Assembly (NCBI GenBank): GCA_003476595.1
Contig: DMTU01000165.1
Span: 1 to 14,587, forward strand
Source of the DNA: Acidimicrobiaceae bacterium
GTDB lineage: Bacteria > Actinomycetota > Acidimicrobiia > Acidimicrobiales > Salinilacustritrichaceae
Direction of reading: 5' to 3'
Length of the DNA stretch: 14,587 nt
The position numbers and the translations under genes were made by a program. Of this stretch, positions 1 through 5,825 are shown piece after piece (positions within the stretch are counted from its first letter, which is position 1; each line of letters opens with the position of its first letter). The notes under the pieces were generated by a model, which made no database searches, was not told the DNA's origin, and saw nothing but the letters and a program-made list of their open reading frames with translations.

Positions 1-739
1 AGACCTGGAGCTGCTCGGCGAGGCCGCCGACGAGCAGCGTCAGGCCGAAGATCGAGAGCAGGAGGGATTCGTCGCCGCCCGGCGCCAGCATGGCGCTGAG
101 CCGGGCACCGCTGCCGAGGGCGAGCATGAGGATCACGCCGACGGCGGCGAGCGCGATGCCCACGGTGACGACCGTGTCGAGGGCGGTGCGACCGGCGACG
201 AGAGCGGCGGCGATCGGCAGGTAGACGGCCATGGCCAGGTCCTCGATCACGAGCACGTTCAGGACCGATGGCGTCTCCCGGTTGCCCAGGCGGTGCAGGT
301 CGGTCAGGACCTTGGCGACGACGCCGGAGGAGCTGACCCAGGTGACGCCGCCGAGGAGCACCACCGAGGTGGTCTCCCAGCCGAGGGCGAGGCCGGCGAG
401 GAAGCCGGGCGCGAAGTTCGCGATGGCGTCCACCACCCCGCTGCCCGTGCCGGTCCGCAGGCCGTGCCGCAGCTCGTCGGCCGTGTACTCGAGGCCGAGG
501 GCGAACAGGAGCAGCAGCACGCCGATCTGGCCGCTGATGGCCAGGAAGTCCTGGCCGGCCTCGAGCGAGGTGAGGCCGCCCTCGCCGAGCGTCAGGCCCG
601 CGAGCAGGTAGAGGGGGATCGCCGTGATCCCGAGGCGCCCGGCGATGCGGGCCAGCACGGCGAGCAGGACGACGACCCCGCCGATCTGGATGAAGGCCTC
701 GGCCGTCTCCCCGCTGACCGCGGCCAGCACCGGCGTCAC
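1..739 (-). CDS. KhtU-like cation (K+)/proton antiporter, N-terminal part, cut by window edge
   Basis: This is a membrane cation:proton antiporter of the CPA2 (KefB/KhtU) type, probably the K+/H+ exchanging subunit worked by the KhtT-like protein encoded just upstream. The frame stays open to the left edge, so only 246 residues are visible. They are strongly hydrophobic with repeated membrane segments. Family-like motifs include FALGLEY (79-85), a Ser-rich SSSGVVAKVL stretch (136-145) and VIEDLAM (164-170), whose acidic pair sits where this family carries its ion-binding Asp. The GTG start at 739-737 overlaps the TGA of the KhtT-like gene by 4 nt (GTGA), so translation is probably coupled. 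The C-terminal membrane half and any cytoplasmic RCK/TrkA domain lie outside the window. Identification as a CPA2 antiporter is firm; potassium as substrate is inferred from the neighbour. Confidence 0.88.
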   Translation of the reverse strand, partial: MTPVLAAVSGETAEAFIQIGGVVVLLAVLARIAGRLGITAIPLYLLAGLTLGEGGLTSLEAGQDFLAISGQIGVLLLLFALGLEYTADELRHGLRTGTGSGVVDAIANFAPGFLAGLALGWETTSVVLLGGVTWVSSSGVVAKVLTDLHRLGNRETPSVLNVLVIEDLAMAVYLPIAAALVAGRTALDTVVTVGIALAAVGVILMLALGSGARLSAMLAPGGDESLLLSIFGLTLLVGGLAEQLQV

Positions 740-1218
740 GGGCGCAGCGCCTGCCGGAGGAGCTCCAGGCCGTCCGTGGTGCCCACCGCGACCACGACGT
801 CGCCGGCTTCGAGCACGTACTCGGGGCTCGGCGCGGGTTCGCTGACATCGCCCCGGATGACCGCCACCACCGAGGCGCCGGTGCGGGTGCGGAGCTCGCC
901 GTCACCGATGCTCCGGTCGGCCATCTCGGACTCCTCCGCCACCTCGATCCACTCGAGGGTGAGCCCCTCGATGCGCTGCTGGACGGCGGCGAGCGCCTCG
1001 GTCACCTGGCTGGCTCCGAGCAGGTCGCTGAGCGTGCGGCTGTCGTCGGCGCTCAGCTCCAGCACGGAGCGGGCCACGTCGGGGTCCTTGCGGTCGTAGA
1101 CGACGATCTCGCGGCGGCCCGAGTGGTGGTGCACCACCCCGACGTGGTCCTTGTCGCCCGTCTTGAACTCGTAGCGCACGCCCACCCCGGGCAGCTGCGT
1201 CTCGGTCACCTCGGCCAC
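736..1218 (-). CDS. KhtT-like RCK_C (TrkA-C) regulatory subunit of a K+/H+ antiporter
   Basis: A 160-aa cytoplasmic protein that fits KhtT, the gating subunit of the Bacillus KhtTU K+/H+ antiporter, in length and layout. The N-terminal half (about 1-75) carries LPGVGVRYEF and GRREIVVYDRKDPD, which resemble the KhtT N-domain. The C-terminal half (about 80-158) is an RCK_C/TrkA-C domain ending in LEAGDVVVAVGTTDGLELL. In Bacillus this domain binds c-di-AMP and responds to pH; that this copy does so is inference. The start is GTG at 1218-1216, supported by AGGAG at 1224-1228 with a 5-nt spacer. The stop overlaps the start of the antiporter gene by 4 nt, the same regulator-transporter pairing as khtT-khtU. 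The carbonic anhydrase gene ends 52 nt upstream on the same strand, so all three may share a transcript. Confidence 0.9.
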   Translation of the reverse strand: MAEVTETQLPGVGVRYEFKTGDKDHVGVVHHHSGRREIVVYDRKDPDVARSVLELSADDSRTLSDLLGASQVTEALAAVQQRIEGLTLEWIEVAEESEMADRSIGDGELRTRTGASVVAVIRGDVSEPAPSPEYVLEAGDVVVAVGTTDGLELLRQALRP

Positions 1219-1270
1219 TGGCGCTCCTGTCGTCGGCGTCGCGGCCAGTCTGCCCGATGGCGCGAACCGC

Positions 1271-1780
1271 TCAGCCGGTGACCTCGCGCAGGCGACCCGT
1301 CTCGACCTCGTACACGAAGCCCCGCACGTGCGCCTTGTGCTGGACGAACGGGGTCATCTGGATGCGTTGGATGGACTGGCGCACGTCCTCGTCGGGGTCG
1401 GTGAACGCCTCGAGCGACCACCACGGCTTGACCCCGAGCTCGGCGGCGAGCTCTTCGCGGAACTCGCGCTCGTCCACCTTGGAGAGGCCGCAGTCGGTGT
1501 GGTGCAGCAGCACGATCTCCTGCGTGCCGAGGAACCGCTGGGAGAGGCAGAGGGAGCGGATGACGTCGTCGGTGATGACCCCACCGGCGTTGCGGATGAT
1601 GTGGGCCTCGCCGTTCCCGAGGCCGAGGATCTGGAAGATGTCCATCCGGGAGTCCATGCACGCCACGACGGCGAGGTTGCGCGTGGGGGCGACCTGGAGG
1701 TCGCTGTCGTGGAACACCCCGGCGTACTCCGCGTTCTTGGCCAGGAGCTCGTCGGTGTTGGGGGAGAAGGGCTCGGTCAT
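1271..1780 (-). CDS. Beta-class carbonic anhydrase
   Basis: A 169-aa beta-carbonic anhydrase, interconverting CO2 and bicarbonate plus a proton in the cytoplasm. It resembles the short mycobacterial Rv1284 type closely in length and motifs. The Cys-Asp-x-Arg motif CMDSR gives zinc ligand C41 and the D43/R45 pair; HHTDCG gives ligands H94 and C97. These spacings match the C35/H88/C91 set I recall for Rv1284. RNAGGVITDD (63-72) and a C-terminal RGFVYEVETG stretch are also family-typical. The frame stays open upstream to 1927, but the added residues have no family character. I chose ATG at 1780 because the homology begins just after it and a promoter-like TAGCAT lies 7 nt before it, with no Shine-Dalgarno, suggesting a leaderless message. 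It is the first gene of the minus-strand group with the KhtT/KhtU-like genes. Confidence 0.95.
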   Translation of the reverse strand: MTEPFSPNTDELLAKNAEYAGVFHDSDLQVAPTRNLAVVACMDSRMDIFQILGLGNGEAHIIRNAGGVITDDVIRSLCLSQRFLGTQEIVLLHHTDCGLSKVDEREFREELAAELGVKPWWSLEAFTDPDEDVRQSIQRIQMTPFVQHKAHVRGFVYEVETGRLREVTG

Positions 1781-1787
1781 GGCGGAG

Positions 1788-1816
1788 ATGCTACGGCTCG
1801 ACGGCAACTGACGCAA
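1788..1816 (-). promoter_or_regulatory. Predicted promoter of the carbonic anhydrase gene (leaderless)
   Basis: Read on the minus strand, TTGCGT (1816-1811) is followed after exactly 17 nt by TAGCAT (1793-1788), and then after 7 nt by the ATG at 1780. The hexamers match sigma-70-type boxes at 4/6 and TANNNT. The spacing puts the transcription start at or next to the start codon. No purine-rich ribosome site exists between the -10 box and the ATG. Confidence 0.6.
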
Positions 1817-1821
1817 TCTGA

Positions 1822-1850
1822 TTGACCTATTGAAAGTGGTGTGTTTGGCT
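1822..1850 (+). promoter_or_regulatory. Possible promoter of the 85-aa protein gene
   Basis: TTGACC (1822-1827, 5/6 to the -35 consensus) is followed after 17 nt by TTGGCT (1845-1850), a weak -10, which ends 6 nt before the ATG at 1857. With no Shine-Dalgarno in CTCTCC, this may be another leaderless start. It sits back to back with the carbonic anhydrase promoter in the 76-nt divergent gap. Confidence 0.35.
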
Positions 1851-1856
1851 CTCTCC

Positions 1857-2114
1857 ATGACCCCATCGCGTGCACTCGTCGACGAGCTCGAGCGCCAGGT
1901 CCGGATCATCGAGCGGCTCTGGACCATCGCCCCGCCGACTCGCTACCGGGACGCCCCCAGGGTGCTCGGGAAGCTGGAGGGCGAGGTCCGGCACCTGCTG
2001 CTGCGAGCCCGCTGCGGCGCGAACGACGACCCGATCTGGGGCCAGGCGCTCGCGTGCGGGCGGCGGCTCGACCGGTTGCGGGCCGAGTGGCACCGGGATC
2101 CGTTGGCGGCATGA
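1857..2114 (+). CDS. Hypothetical 85-aa protein, coupled to a winged-helix regulator
   Basis: I do not recognise this family. The protein is small, soluble and Arg/Leu-rich, with no signal peptide or membrane segment. Residues 1-25 and 36-52 look helical and amphipathic, followed by a Gly-Asn-Asp-Asp turn and a second helical part (about 60-80) carrying the second of two cysteines, C53 and C67. It could be a small dimeric helical-bundle partner protein. The ATG at 1857 was preferred over the upstream in-frame TTG at 1830 because the residues between look uncoded and a -35-like TTGACC lies inside that stretch. Its TGA overlaps the ATG of the winged-helix regulator by 4 nt (ATGA), so the two are probably made together and may act together. 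Codon use agrees with its neighbours. Confidence 0.6.
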   Translation: MTPSRALVDELERQVRIIERLWTIAPPTRYRDAPRVLGKLEGEVRHLLLRARCGANDDPIWGQALACGRRLDRLRAEWHRDPLAA

Positions 2115-2443
2115 GCGGCTCGACGCGGGGCGCCCCCGGCCCGGACGCGGGTCGGCCGGCGCCCGAGGGCCCCCTCGGCTGGACGTTCCTCACCAACCAC
2201 GGGCACGTCCTCGTCGCGGTCAGCCGCGACCCCGAGCTGCGCCAGCGCGACATCAGCCAGGCGGTCGGCATCACGCAGGGCGCGGTGCAGCGCATCCTGG
2301 ACGACCTGGAGGCGGGCGGCTACGTCCGGCGCCAGCGCGTCGGCCGGCGCAACCGCTACGAGGTCATCGCCGACCGCCCGCTGCGCCACCCGCTGGAGCA
2401 GCCGCGCACGGTGGCGGACCTGCTGGAGGCCGTCGAGGCCTGA
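2111..2443 (+). CDS. Winged helix-turn-helix transcriptional regulator (MarR-like fold)
   Basis: A 110-aa DNA-binding protein. After a Pro/Gly-rich tail (1-22) it shows WTFLTNHGHVLVAVSRDPEL (24-43), then a helix-turn-helix (about 44-70, with RDISQAVGITQGAVQRIL) and a wing (about 71-84, YVRRQRVGRRNRYEV). A conserved DRPLRHPLE stretch (88-96) and a Leu/Val tail follow. This small one-domain winged-helix family is common in actinomycetes and usually stands alone; its regulatory targets are not known to me. The ATG at 2111 overlaps the stop of the upstream 85-aa gene by 4 nt. The GlcD-like dehydrogenase gene starts 32 nt after its stop, so it may control that enzyme or its own operon; this is only inferred from position. 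Confidence 0.85.
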   Translation: MSGSTRGAPGPDAGRPAPEGPLGWTFLTNHGHVLVAVSRDPELRQRDISQAVGITQGAVQRILDDLEAGGYVRRQRVGRRNRYEVIADRPLRHPLEQPRTVADLLEAVEA

Positions 2444-2475
2444 GCGGGCCGCCGAGCAGGGCAGACTCGGCAGCG

Positions 2476-3834
2476 ATGAGCCACGCCGACGTCGTCGCCG
2501 CACTGCAGGACGCGCTCCCGGCCGGGTCGGTCGTGATCGACCCCGACGTGGTCGACGGCTACCGCTACGACCGGGCCAAGACGGTGGTGCCGGGCACGCC
2601 GCTGGCACTGGTGCGGGCCGCCTCGACCGCCGAGGTGGCCGCCACGCTGCGCGTGGCCAGCCGCTTCGGGGTGGGCGTGGTCACCCGGGGTGCCGGGACG
2701 GGCCTGTCGGGTGGGTCGGCTGCGGTGGCCGGCTGCATCACGCTCTCGACCGAGCGCATGCGCGAGGTCCGCATCGACGCCGGCTCGATGGTCGCCGTGG
2801 TCCAGCCCGGCGCGCTGAACGTCGAGGTCAAGGCCGCGGCGCGCACCGAGGGGCTCTGGTACCCGCCCGACCCCTCCTCCTACGAGATCTGCTCCATCGG
2901 CGGGAACCTGGCCACCAACGCCGGCGGCCTGTGCTGCGTGAAGTACGGCGTGACCACCGACTACGTGCTCGGCATCGAGGTCGTGCTGGCCGACGGCACC
3001 GTGACCCGGCTCGGTGGGCGGACCATCAAGGACGTCGCCGGGCTCGACCTCAAGCGGCTCTTCGTCGGGTCCGAGGGCACCCTCGGGGTCATCACCGAGG
3101 CCACGCTGCGCCTGCGTCCCACCCCGCCGCCGTCGTCCACGGTCGTGGCCACGTTCACCGATCCGGTCGCGGCCGGCGTCGCCGTCACCTCGACGATGGC
3201 GTCCCTGCGCCCGTCGGCGCTCGAGCTCATGGACCGGGCCGCGGTCGCGGCGGTGGAGTCGGTGAAGCCCATGGGCCTCGACACCTCCATCGGCGCCCTG
3301 CTCCTCGGCCAGTCCGACGCCGGGGACTCGACCGCCGCCCGCATGGCCGAGCACGCCGAGGCCGCCGGCGCCACCTACGTGGCCGTCACCGACGATCCGG
3401 ACGAGGGCGAGCTGCTCATGGCGGCCCGGCGCATGGCCATCCCGTGCGTGGAGCGCCTCGGCAGCGTGCTCATCGAGGACGTGGGCGTGCCCATCCCGCA
3501 GATCCCGGCCCTGCTCGCCGCCGTCGCCGCCGTCGCCGAGCGCCACGACACCGCCATCCCCGTCATCGGCCACGCCGGCGACGGCAACTTCCACCCGCTC
3601 GTGACCTTCGATCCGAACGACCCCGATGCCGTCGCCCGGGCCGATGCCGCCTTCGGCGCCGTGATGGACGCCGCCCTCGACCTCGGCGGCACCATCACCG
3701 GCGAGCACGGCGTGGGCTCGCTCAAGGCGGCGCACCTGGCGACCCAGCTCGGCCCCGACGTGATCGACCTGAGCCGCCGGGTGAAGGCGGCGCTCGACCC
3801 CCAGGGCATCCTCAACCCCGGGAAGTGGCTCTAG
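2476..3834 (+). CDS. FAD-linked 2-hydroxyacid dehydrogenase (GlcD / D-lactate dehydrogenase-like)
   Basis: A 452-aa flavoprotein of the FAD_binding_4 plus FAD-oxidase_C family, which oxidises D-2-hydroxyacids such as glycolate or D-lactate and passes electrons on to the respiratory chain or an electron carrier. The PCMH-type FAD-binding domain spans about 35-215 with RGAGTGLSGGS (71-81), YPPDPSS (129-135), IGGNLATNAGG (141-151) and GSEGTLGVIT (198-207). The C-terminal domain carries H366-x2-GDGN-x-H373 and the E410-H411-G motif, the metal and substrate residues of this family, and ends with the usual ILNPGK. Length is near that of short family members (about 455-500 aa). There is no signal peptide and no Fe-S domain. 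The start at ATG 2476 lacks a clear Shine-Dalgarno and relies on where the homology begins. The exact substrate cannot be read from sequence. It probably shares an operon with the two small genes upstream. Confidence 0.9.
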   Translation: MSHADVVAALQDALPAGSVVIDPDVVDGYRYDRAKTVVPGTPLALVRAASTAEVAATLRVASRFGVGVVTRGAGTGLSGGSAAVAGCITLSTERMREVRIDAGSMVAVVQPGALNVEVKAAARTEGLWYPPDPSSYEICSIGGNLATNAGGLCCVKYGVTTDYVLGIEVVLADGTVTRLGGRTIKDVAGLDLKRLFVGSEGTLGVITEATLRLRPTPPPSSTVVATFTDPVAAGVAVTSTMASLRPSALELMDRAAVAAVESVKPMGLDTSIGALLLGQSDAGDSTAARMAEHAEAAGATYVAVTDDPDEGELLMAARRMAIPCVERLGSVLIEDVGVPIPQIPALLAAVAAVAERHDTAIPVIGHAGDGNFHPLVTFDPNDPDAVARADAAFGAVMDAALDLGGTITGEHGVGSLKAAHLATQLGPDVIDLSRRVKAALDPQGILNPGKWL

Positions 3835-3836
3835 CG

Positions 3837-3892
3837 CGCGACAGGAGCACTGCCAGCTCAGGAGAGGTGGAACTGGCAGTTGTGGTGTCGCG
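3837..3892. terminator. Two-tier inverted repeat, bidirectional terminator between convergent genes
   Basis: The outer arms CGCGACA (3837-3843) and TGTCGCG (3886-3892) pair perfectly. After a 5-by-5 internal loop, the inner arms ACTGCCAG (3849-3856) and CTGGCAGT (3873-3880) pair perfectly around a 16-nt loop. The structure fills the gap between the stop of the GlcD-like gene and the stop of the whiB-like gene. No T-run follows on either side, as is usual in high-GC actinomycetes. Confidence 0.7.
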
Positions 3893-3894
3893 GT

Positions 3895-4203
3895 TCAGGC
3901 GGCGGCGGTGCGGCGGGTGCGGCGCAGCCGGCGGCGTTCGCGCTCGGACGTCCCGCCCCACACGCCGAAGCGCTCGCCGCTGGCGAGGGCGTGCTCGAGG
4001 CACTCGTCGCGCACCACGCACTCGCTGCAGATGCGCTTGGCCGGCTCCAGGGACTCGCCCCGGTCGGGGAAGAACAGGTCGGGGTCGGCGCCCCGGCACG
4101 CGCCGAGGGCCATGAAGGCGACGGACGCGAACAGGTCGCCCGGTTCGGAGAACGGGCTCGTGTGCTGGTCGGGTGCGGGCACGGAGGACTCCTCAGAGGT
4201 CAT
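3895..4203 (-). CDS. WhiB-family iron-sulfur transcriptional regulator
   Basis: A 102-aa WhiB-like protein, a family that binds a redox/NO-sensitive 4Fe-4S cluster and works with the primary sigma factor, restricted to Actinobacteria and their phages. The four cluster cysteines are C36, C59, C62 and C68 (C-x22-C-x2-C-x5-C, the canonical spacing). The turn motif GVWGG is at 80-84 and is followed by a very basic tail with ERERRRLRRTRR for DNA binding. The sequence around ADPDLFFPDRG is closest in my memory to the WhiB2/WhmD group, but that assignment is not secure. The ATG at 4203 has GGCGGAG directly before it, an unusually tight spacing. The only other in-frame Met (residue 31) would remove residues just before C36. 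It is transcribed singly, divergent from the TetR-led operon and convergent with the GlcD-like gene. Confidence 0.95.
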   Translation of the reverse strand: MTSEESSVPAPDQHTSPFSEPGDLFASVAFMALGACRGADPDLFFPDRGESLEPAKRICSECVVRDECLEHALASGERFGVWGGTSERERRRLRRTRRTAAA

Positions 4204-4228
4204 CTCCGCCCACGAAGTGACGTGCGGA

Positions 4229-4257
4229 AGCGTACCGGATGGTGTGGCTCATGCCAC
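4229..4257 (-). promoter_or_regulatory. Predicted promoter of the whiB-like gene
   Basis: On the minus strand GTGGCA (4257-4252, 4/6 to TTGACA) is followed after exactly 17 nt by TACGCT (4234-4229, TANNNT). A start of transcription about 7 nt further would give a leader of roughly 20 nt ahead of the ATG at 4203. Confidence 0.45.
4244..4257. promoter_or_regulatory. Inverted repeat overlapping the predicted whiB -35 box (possible operator)
   Basis: GTGGC-TCAT-GCCAC is a perfect 5-bp inverted repeat with a 4-nt spacer in the 126-nt divergent gap between whiB and tetR. Its right arm covers the predicted -35 of whiB. It could be an operator for the neighbouring TetR protein or another repressor; this is positional inference only. 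Confidence 0.3.
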
Positions 4258-4302
4258 TGCGGAAGGGATCTCGCATCGCGGCGGCGAACATGGGAAACAG
4301 AA

Positions 4303-4312
4303 CGAGCGCTCG
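4303..4312. promoter_or_regulatory. 10-bp palindrome upstream of tetR (candidate autoregulatory operator)
   Basis: CGAGCGCTCG is a perfect palindrome lying 17 nt upstream of the tetR ATG and just before its ribosome site GGAAGG (4317-4322). TetR regulators usually bind palindromes between themselves and divergent genes. The site is shorter than typical TetR operators, and such GC palindromes are common by chance in this base composition. Confidence 0.25.
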
Positions 4313-4329
4313 GTTTGGAAGGATCGCCC

Positions 4330-4932
4330 ATGCCCAAGATCAGCGAGGAGCAGCGAGCCGCCGCCCGCCAGCGGCTGATCGATGCCACCGTCGCGGTCGC
4401 CGAGCGCGACGGCGTCGACGGGCTCACCACCCGGGCGATCGTCGCCGAGGCCGGCGTCTCCGCCGGCATGTTCTACGGGCACTTCGACTCCAAGGAGGCC
4501 CTGCTGGCCGCCGTGGTCGACCACAAGACCGACGAGCTCACCACGCTCGTGCACGCCGAGCTCGAGCTCGGCACCCCGATGGAGGGCGTCGTGCGCGCCC
4601 TCGTCGACCAGCTCGTCCGGGTGCTCGACCTGAAGGTGCTGGCCTCGTTCCGCACCGGCGCGGGCACCGAGGACGCCCTGGCCGCCCAGCGCCGCATCAA
4701 CCGCCGCATCGTGGATGCGTTCGTCCCGCTGCTCGAGGCATCCGTCGACGCGGGTGTCGTACGCCCCGACATCGACCCCGAGGCCGTCGTCGAGTTCATC
4801 GACCTCGTCATCGACGGCCTCAACCGCCGCCGCGCCCTCGACGGCTTCGTCAGCTCCGACGACCGCCTCACCGCCGTGATCATCGCCGCCTTCGAGCGGT
4901 ACCTGCTCGTCCCCCAGGAGGACCTCCGATGA
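4330..4932 (+). CDS. TetR/AcrR-family transcriptional regulator
   Basis: A 200-aa one-component regulator. The N-terminal helix-turn-helix (about 12-60) is typical of TetR: ARQRLIDATVAVAERDGVDG, then LTTRAIVAEAGVSAGMFYGHF and the K/E-A-L-L motif (SKEALLAAVVDH). The remaining residues (about 70-200) form the all-helical ligand-binding and dimer domain, which is not conserved enough to name a ligand. The ATG at 4330 has a clear ribosome site GGAAGG (4317-4322) with a 7-nt spacer. The stop overlaps the start of the PF10118-like gene by 4 nt (ATGA), so the regulator leads and is translationally coupled to the enzymes it probably controls. Candidate operator palindromes lie upstream at 4244-4257 and 4303-4312. 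A ligand related to lipid, sterol or xenobiotic oxidation would fit the downstream enzymes; this is inference. Confidence 0.92.
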   Translation: MPKISEEQRAAARQRLIDATVAVAERDGVDGLTTRAIVAEAGVSAGMFYGHFDSKEALLAAVVDHKTDELTTLVHAELELGTPMEGVVRALVDQLVRVLDLKVLASFRTGAGTEDALAAQRRINRRIVDAFVPLLEASVDAGVVRPDIDPEAVVEFIDLVIDGLNRRRALDGFVSSDDRLTAVIIAAFERYLLVPQEDLR

Positions 4933-5825
4933 CCATCACCGAGCCGACCCCGGCCCCCCAGACGTCCAACGCGTCGCGCGACGTGCCGACCCGGCGCATC
5001 TCCTTCGAGGAGGCGCTGCGCGACCTGCCCAAGCACTTCGCCGAGGACGGCGACATCATCGGCAGCCACCTGATCGCCTCGCTGTCGTCGGTGTTCCCCG
5101 ACGGCGAGGACTTCTTCGTCCGCTCGGTGCGCCACTACCGCTCGCAGATCACCGACCCGGACCTCAAGCGCCAGGTGTCGGGCTTCATCGGCCAGGAGGC
5201 CGTGCACGGCCGGGAGCACCGGGAGTTCAACGACCGCCTCGACCAGCTCGGCTACCCGACCAAGGCCGCCGAGCGCTTCACCAAGAAGGGCCTGGCGCTC
5301 CGCGAGCGCATCGCACCGCCCATCTCGAACCTGGCGTCCACCGCCGCCCTCGAGCACTTCACCGCGACCCTGGCCGAGATCATCCTCAGCGACGAGCGGG
5401 CCCGGGACATGATCGGCCACGAGGAGGTCAAGAACCTCTTCCTCTGGCACGCCCTCGAGGAGTCCGAGCACAAGGCCGTCGCCTTCGACGTCTTCAAGGC
5501 CGTCGGCGGGTCCGAGCGCATGCGGGTGTGGACGATGAAGCTCATCCGGCTCGGCTTCGTCGTCGGCATGGGCCTGCAGGTCATCGTCTCGGTGCTGCTG
5601 GACCGCGACGCCCGTCGCCATCCGGTGAAGCTGTGGCGCAGCTTCCGCAAGCTCAAGGCGTCGCCGTTCCTCTCCCGGGAGACGTGGCGCACGCTGAAGG
5701 AGTACGACGCACCGGACTTCCACCCCGACGACCGCGACACCGACGAGCTGGTCGCCCGCTGGCGGGCCGAGCTGTTCGGCGACGAGGGCACCCTCAACGA
5801 CAAGCTCGCGGCGCGAGCCGCGTGA
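4929..5825 (+). CDS. PF10118-like 'metal-dependent hydrolase' with ferritin-like di-iron residue pattern
   Basis: A 298-aa cytoplasmic protein matching the family usually annotated as predicted metal-dependent hydrolase (PF10118), to my recollection. Motifs are FPDGEDFF (56-63), GQEAVHGREH (88-97), ALEHFTA (140-146) and ALEESEHKAVAFD (175-187). The order E60, E90-x2-H93, E142, E178-x2-H181 on predicted helices is the arrangement of di-iron carboxylate proteins (ferritin-like, ribonucleotide reductase R2-like). The real chemistry may therefore be iron- and oxygen-dependent oxidation or hydroxylation instead of hydrolysis; that is my inference. A hydrophobic stretch (about 205-224) could contact the membrane or a lipid substrate. 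It overlaps tetR upstream and the short-chain dehydrogenase downstream by 4 nt each, so an oxidation followed by alcohol/ketone interconversion is plausible. No close experimental relative comes to mind. Confidence 0.85.
   Translation: MTITEPTPAPQTSNASRDVPTRRISFEEALRDLPKHFAEDGDIIGSHLIASLSSVFPDGEDFFVRSVRHYRSQITDPDLKRQVSGFIGQEAVHGREHREFNDRLDQLGYPTKAAERFTKKGLALRERIAPPISNLASTAALEHFTATLAEIILSDERARDMIGHEEVKNLFLWHALEESEHKAVAFDVFKAVGGSERMRVWTMKLIRLGFVVGMGLQVIVSVLLDRDARRHPVKLWRSFRKLKASPFLSRETWRTLKEYDAPDFHPDDRDTDELVARWRAELFGDEGTLNDKLAARAA

Noticed and set aside
1781..1927. An N-terminal extension of the carbonic anhydrase to 1927
   Set aside because: The extra residues are Ser/Arg-rich with no family match, overlap the divergent 85-aa gene and cover the predicted promoter. 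ATG 1780 fits the family start.
2356..3735. A 459-codon minus-strand open frame opposite the GlcD-like gene
   Set aside because: Composition is typical of an antisense shadow in high-GC DNA, with no recognisable domain. The GlcD-like protein on the plus strand is certain.
3895..4203. Assignment of the WhiB protein to a numbered family member (for example WhiB2)
   Set aside because: The core motif resembles WhiB2/WhmD, but the short core is too similar among WhiB proteins to assign without an alignment.
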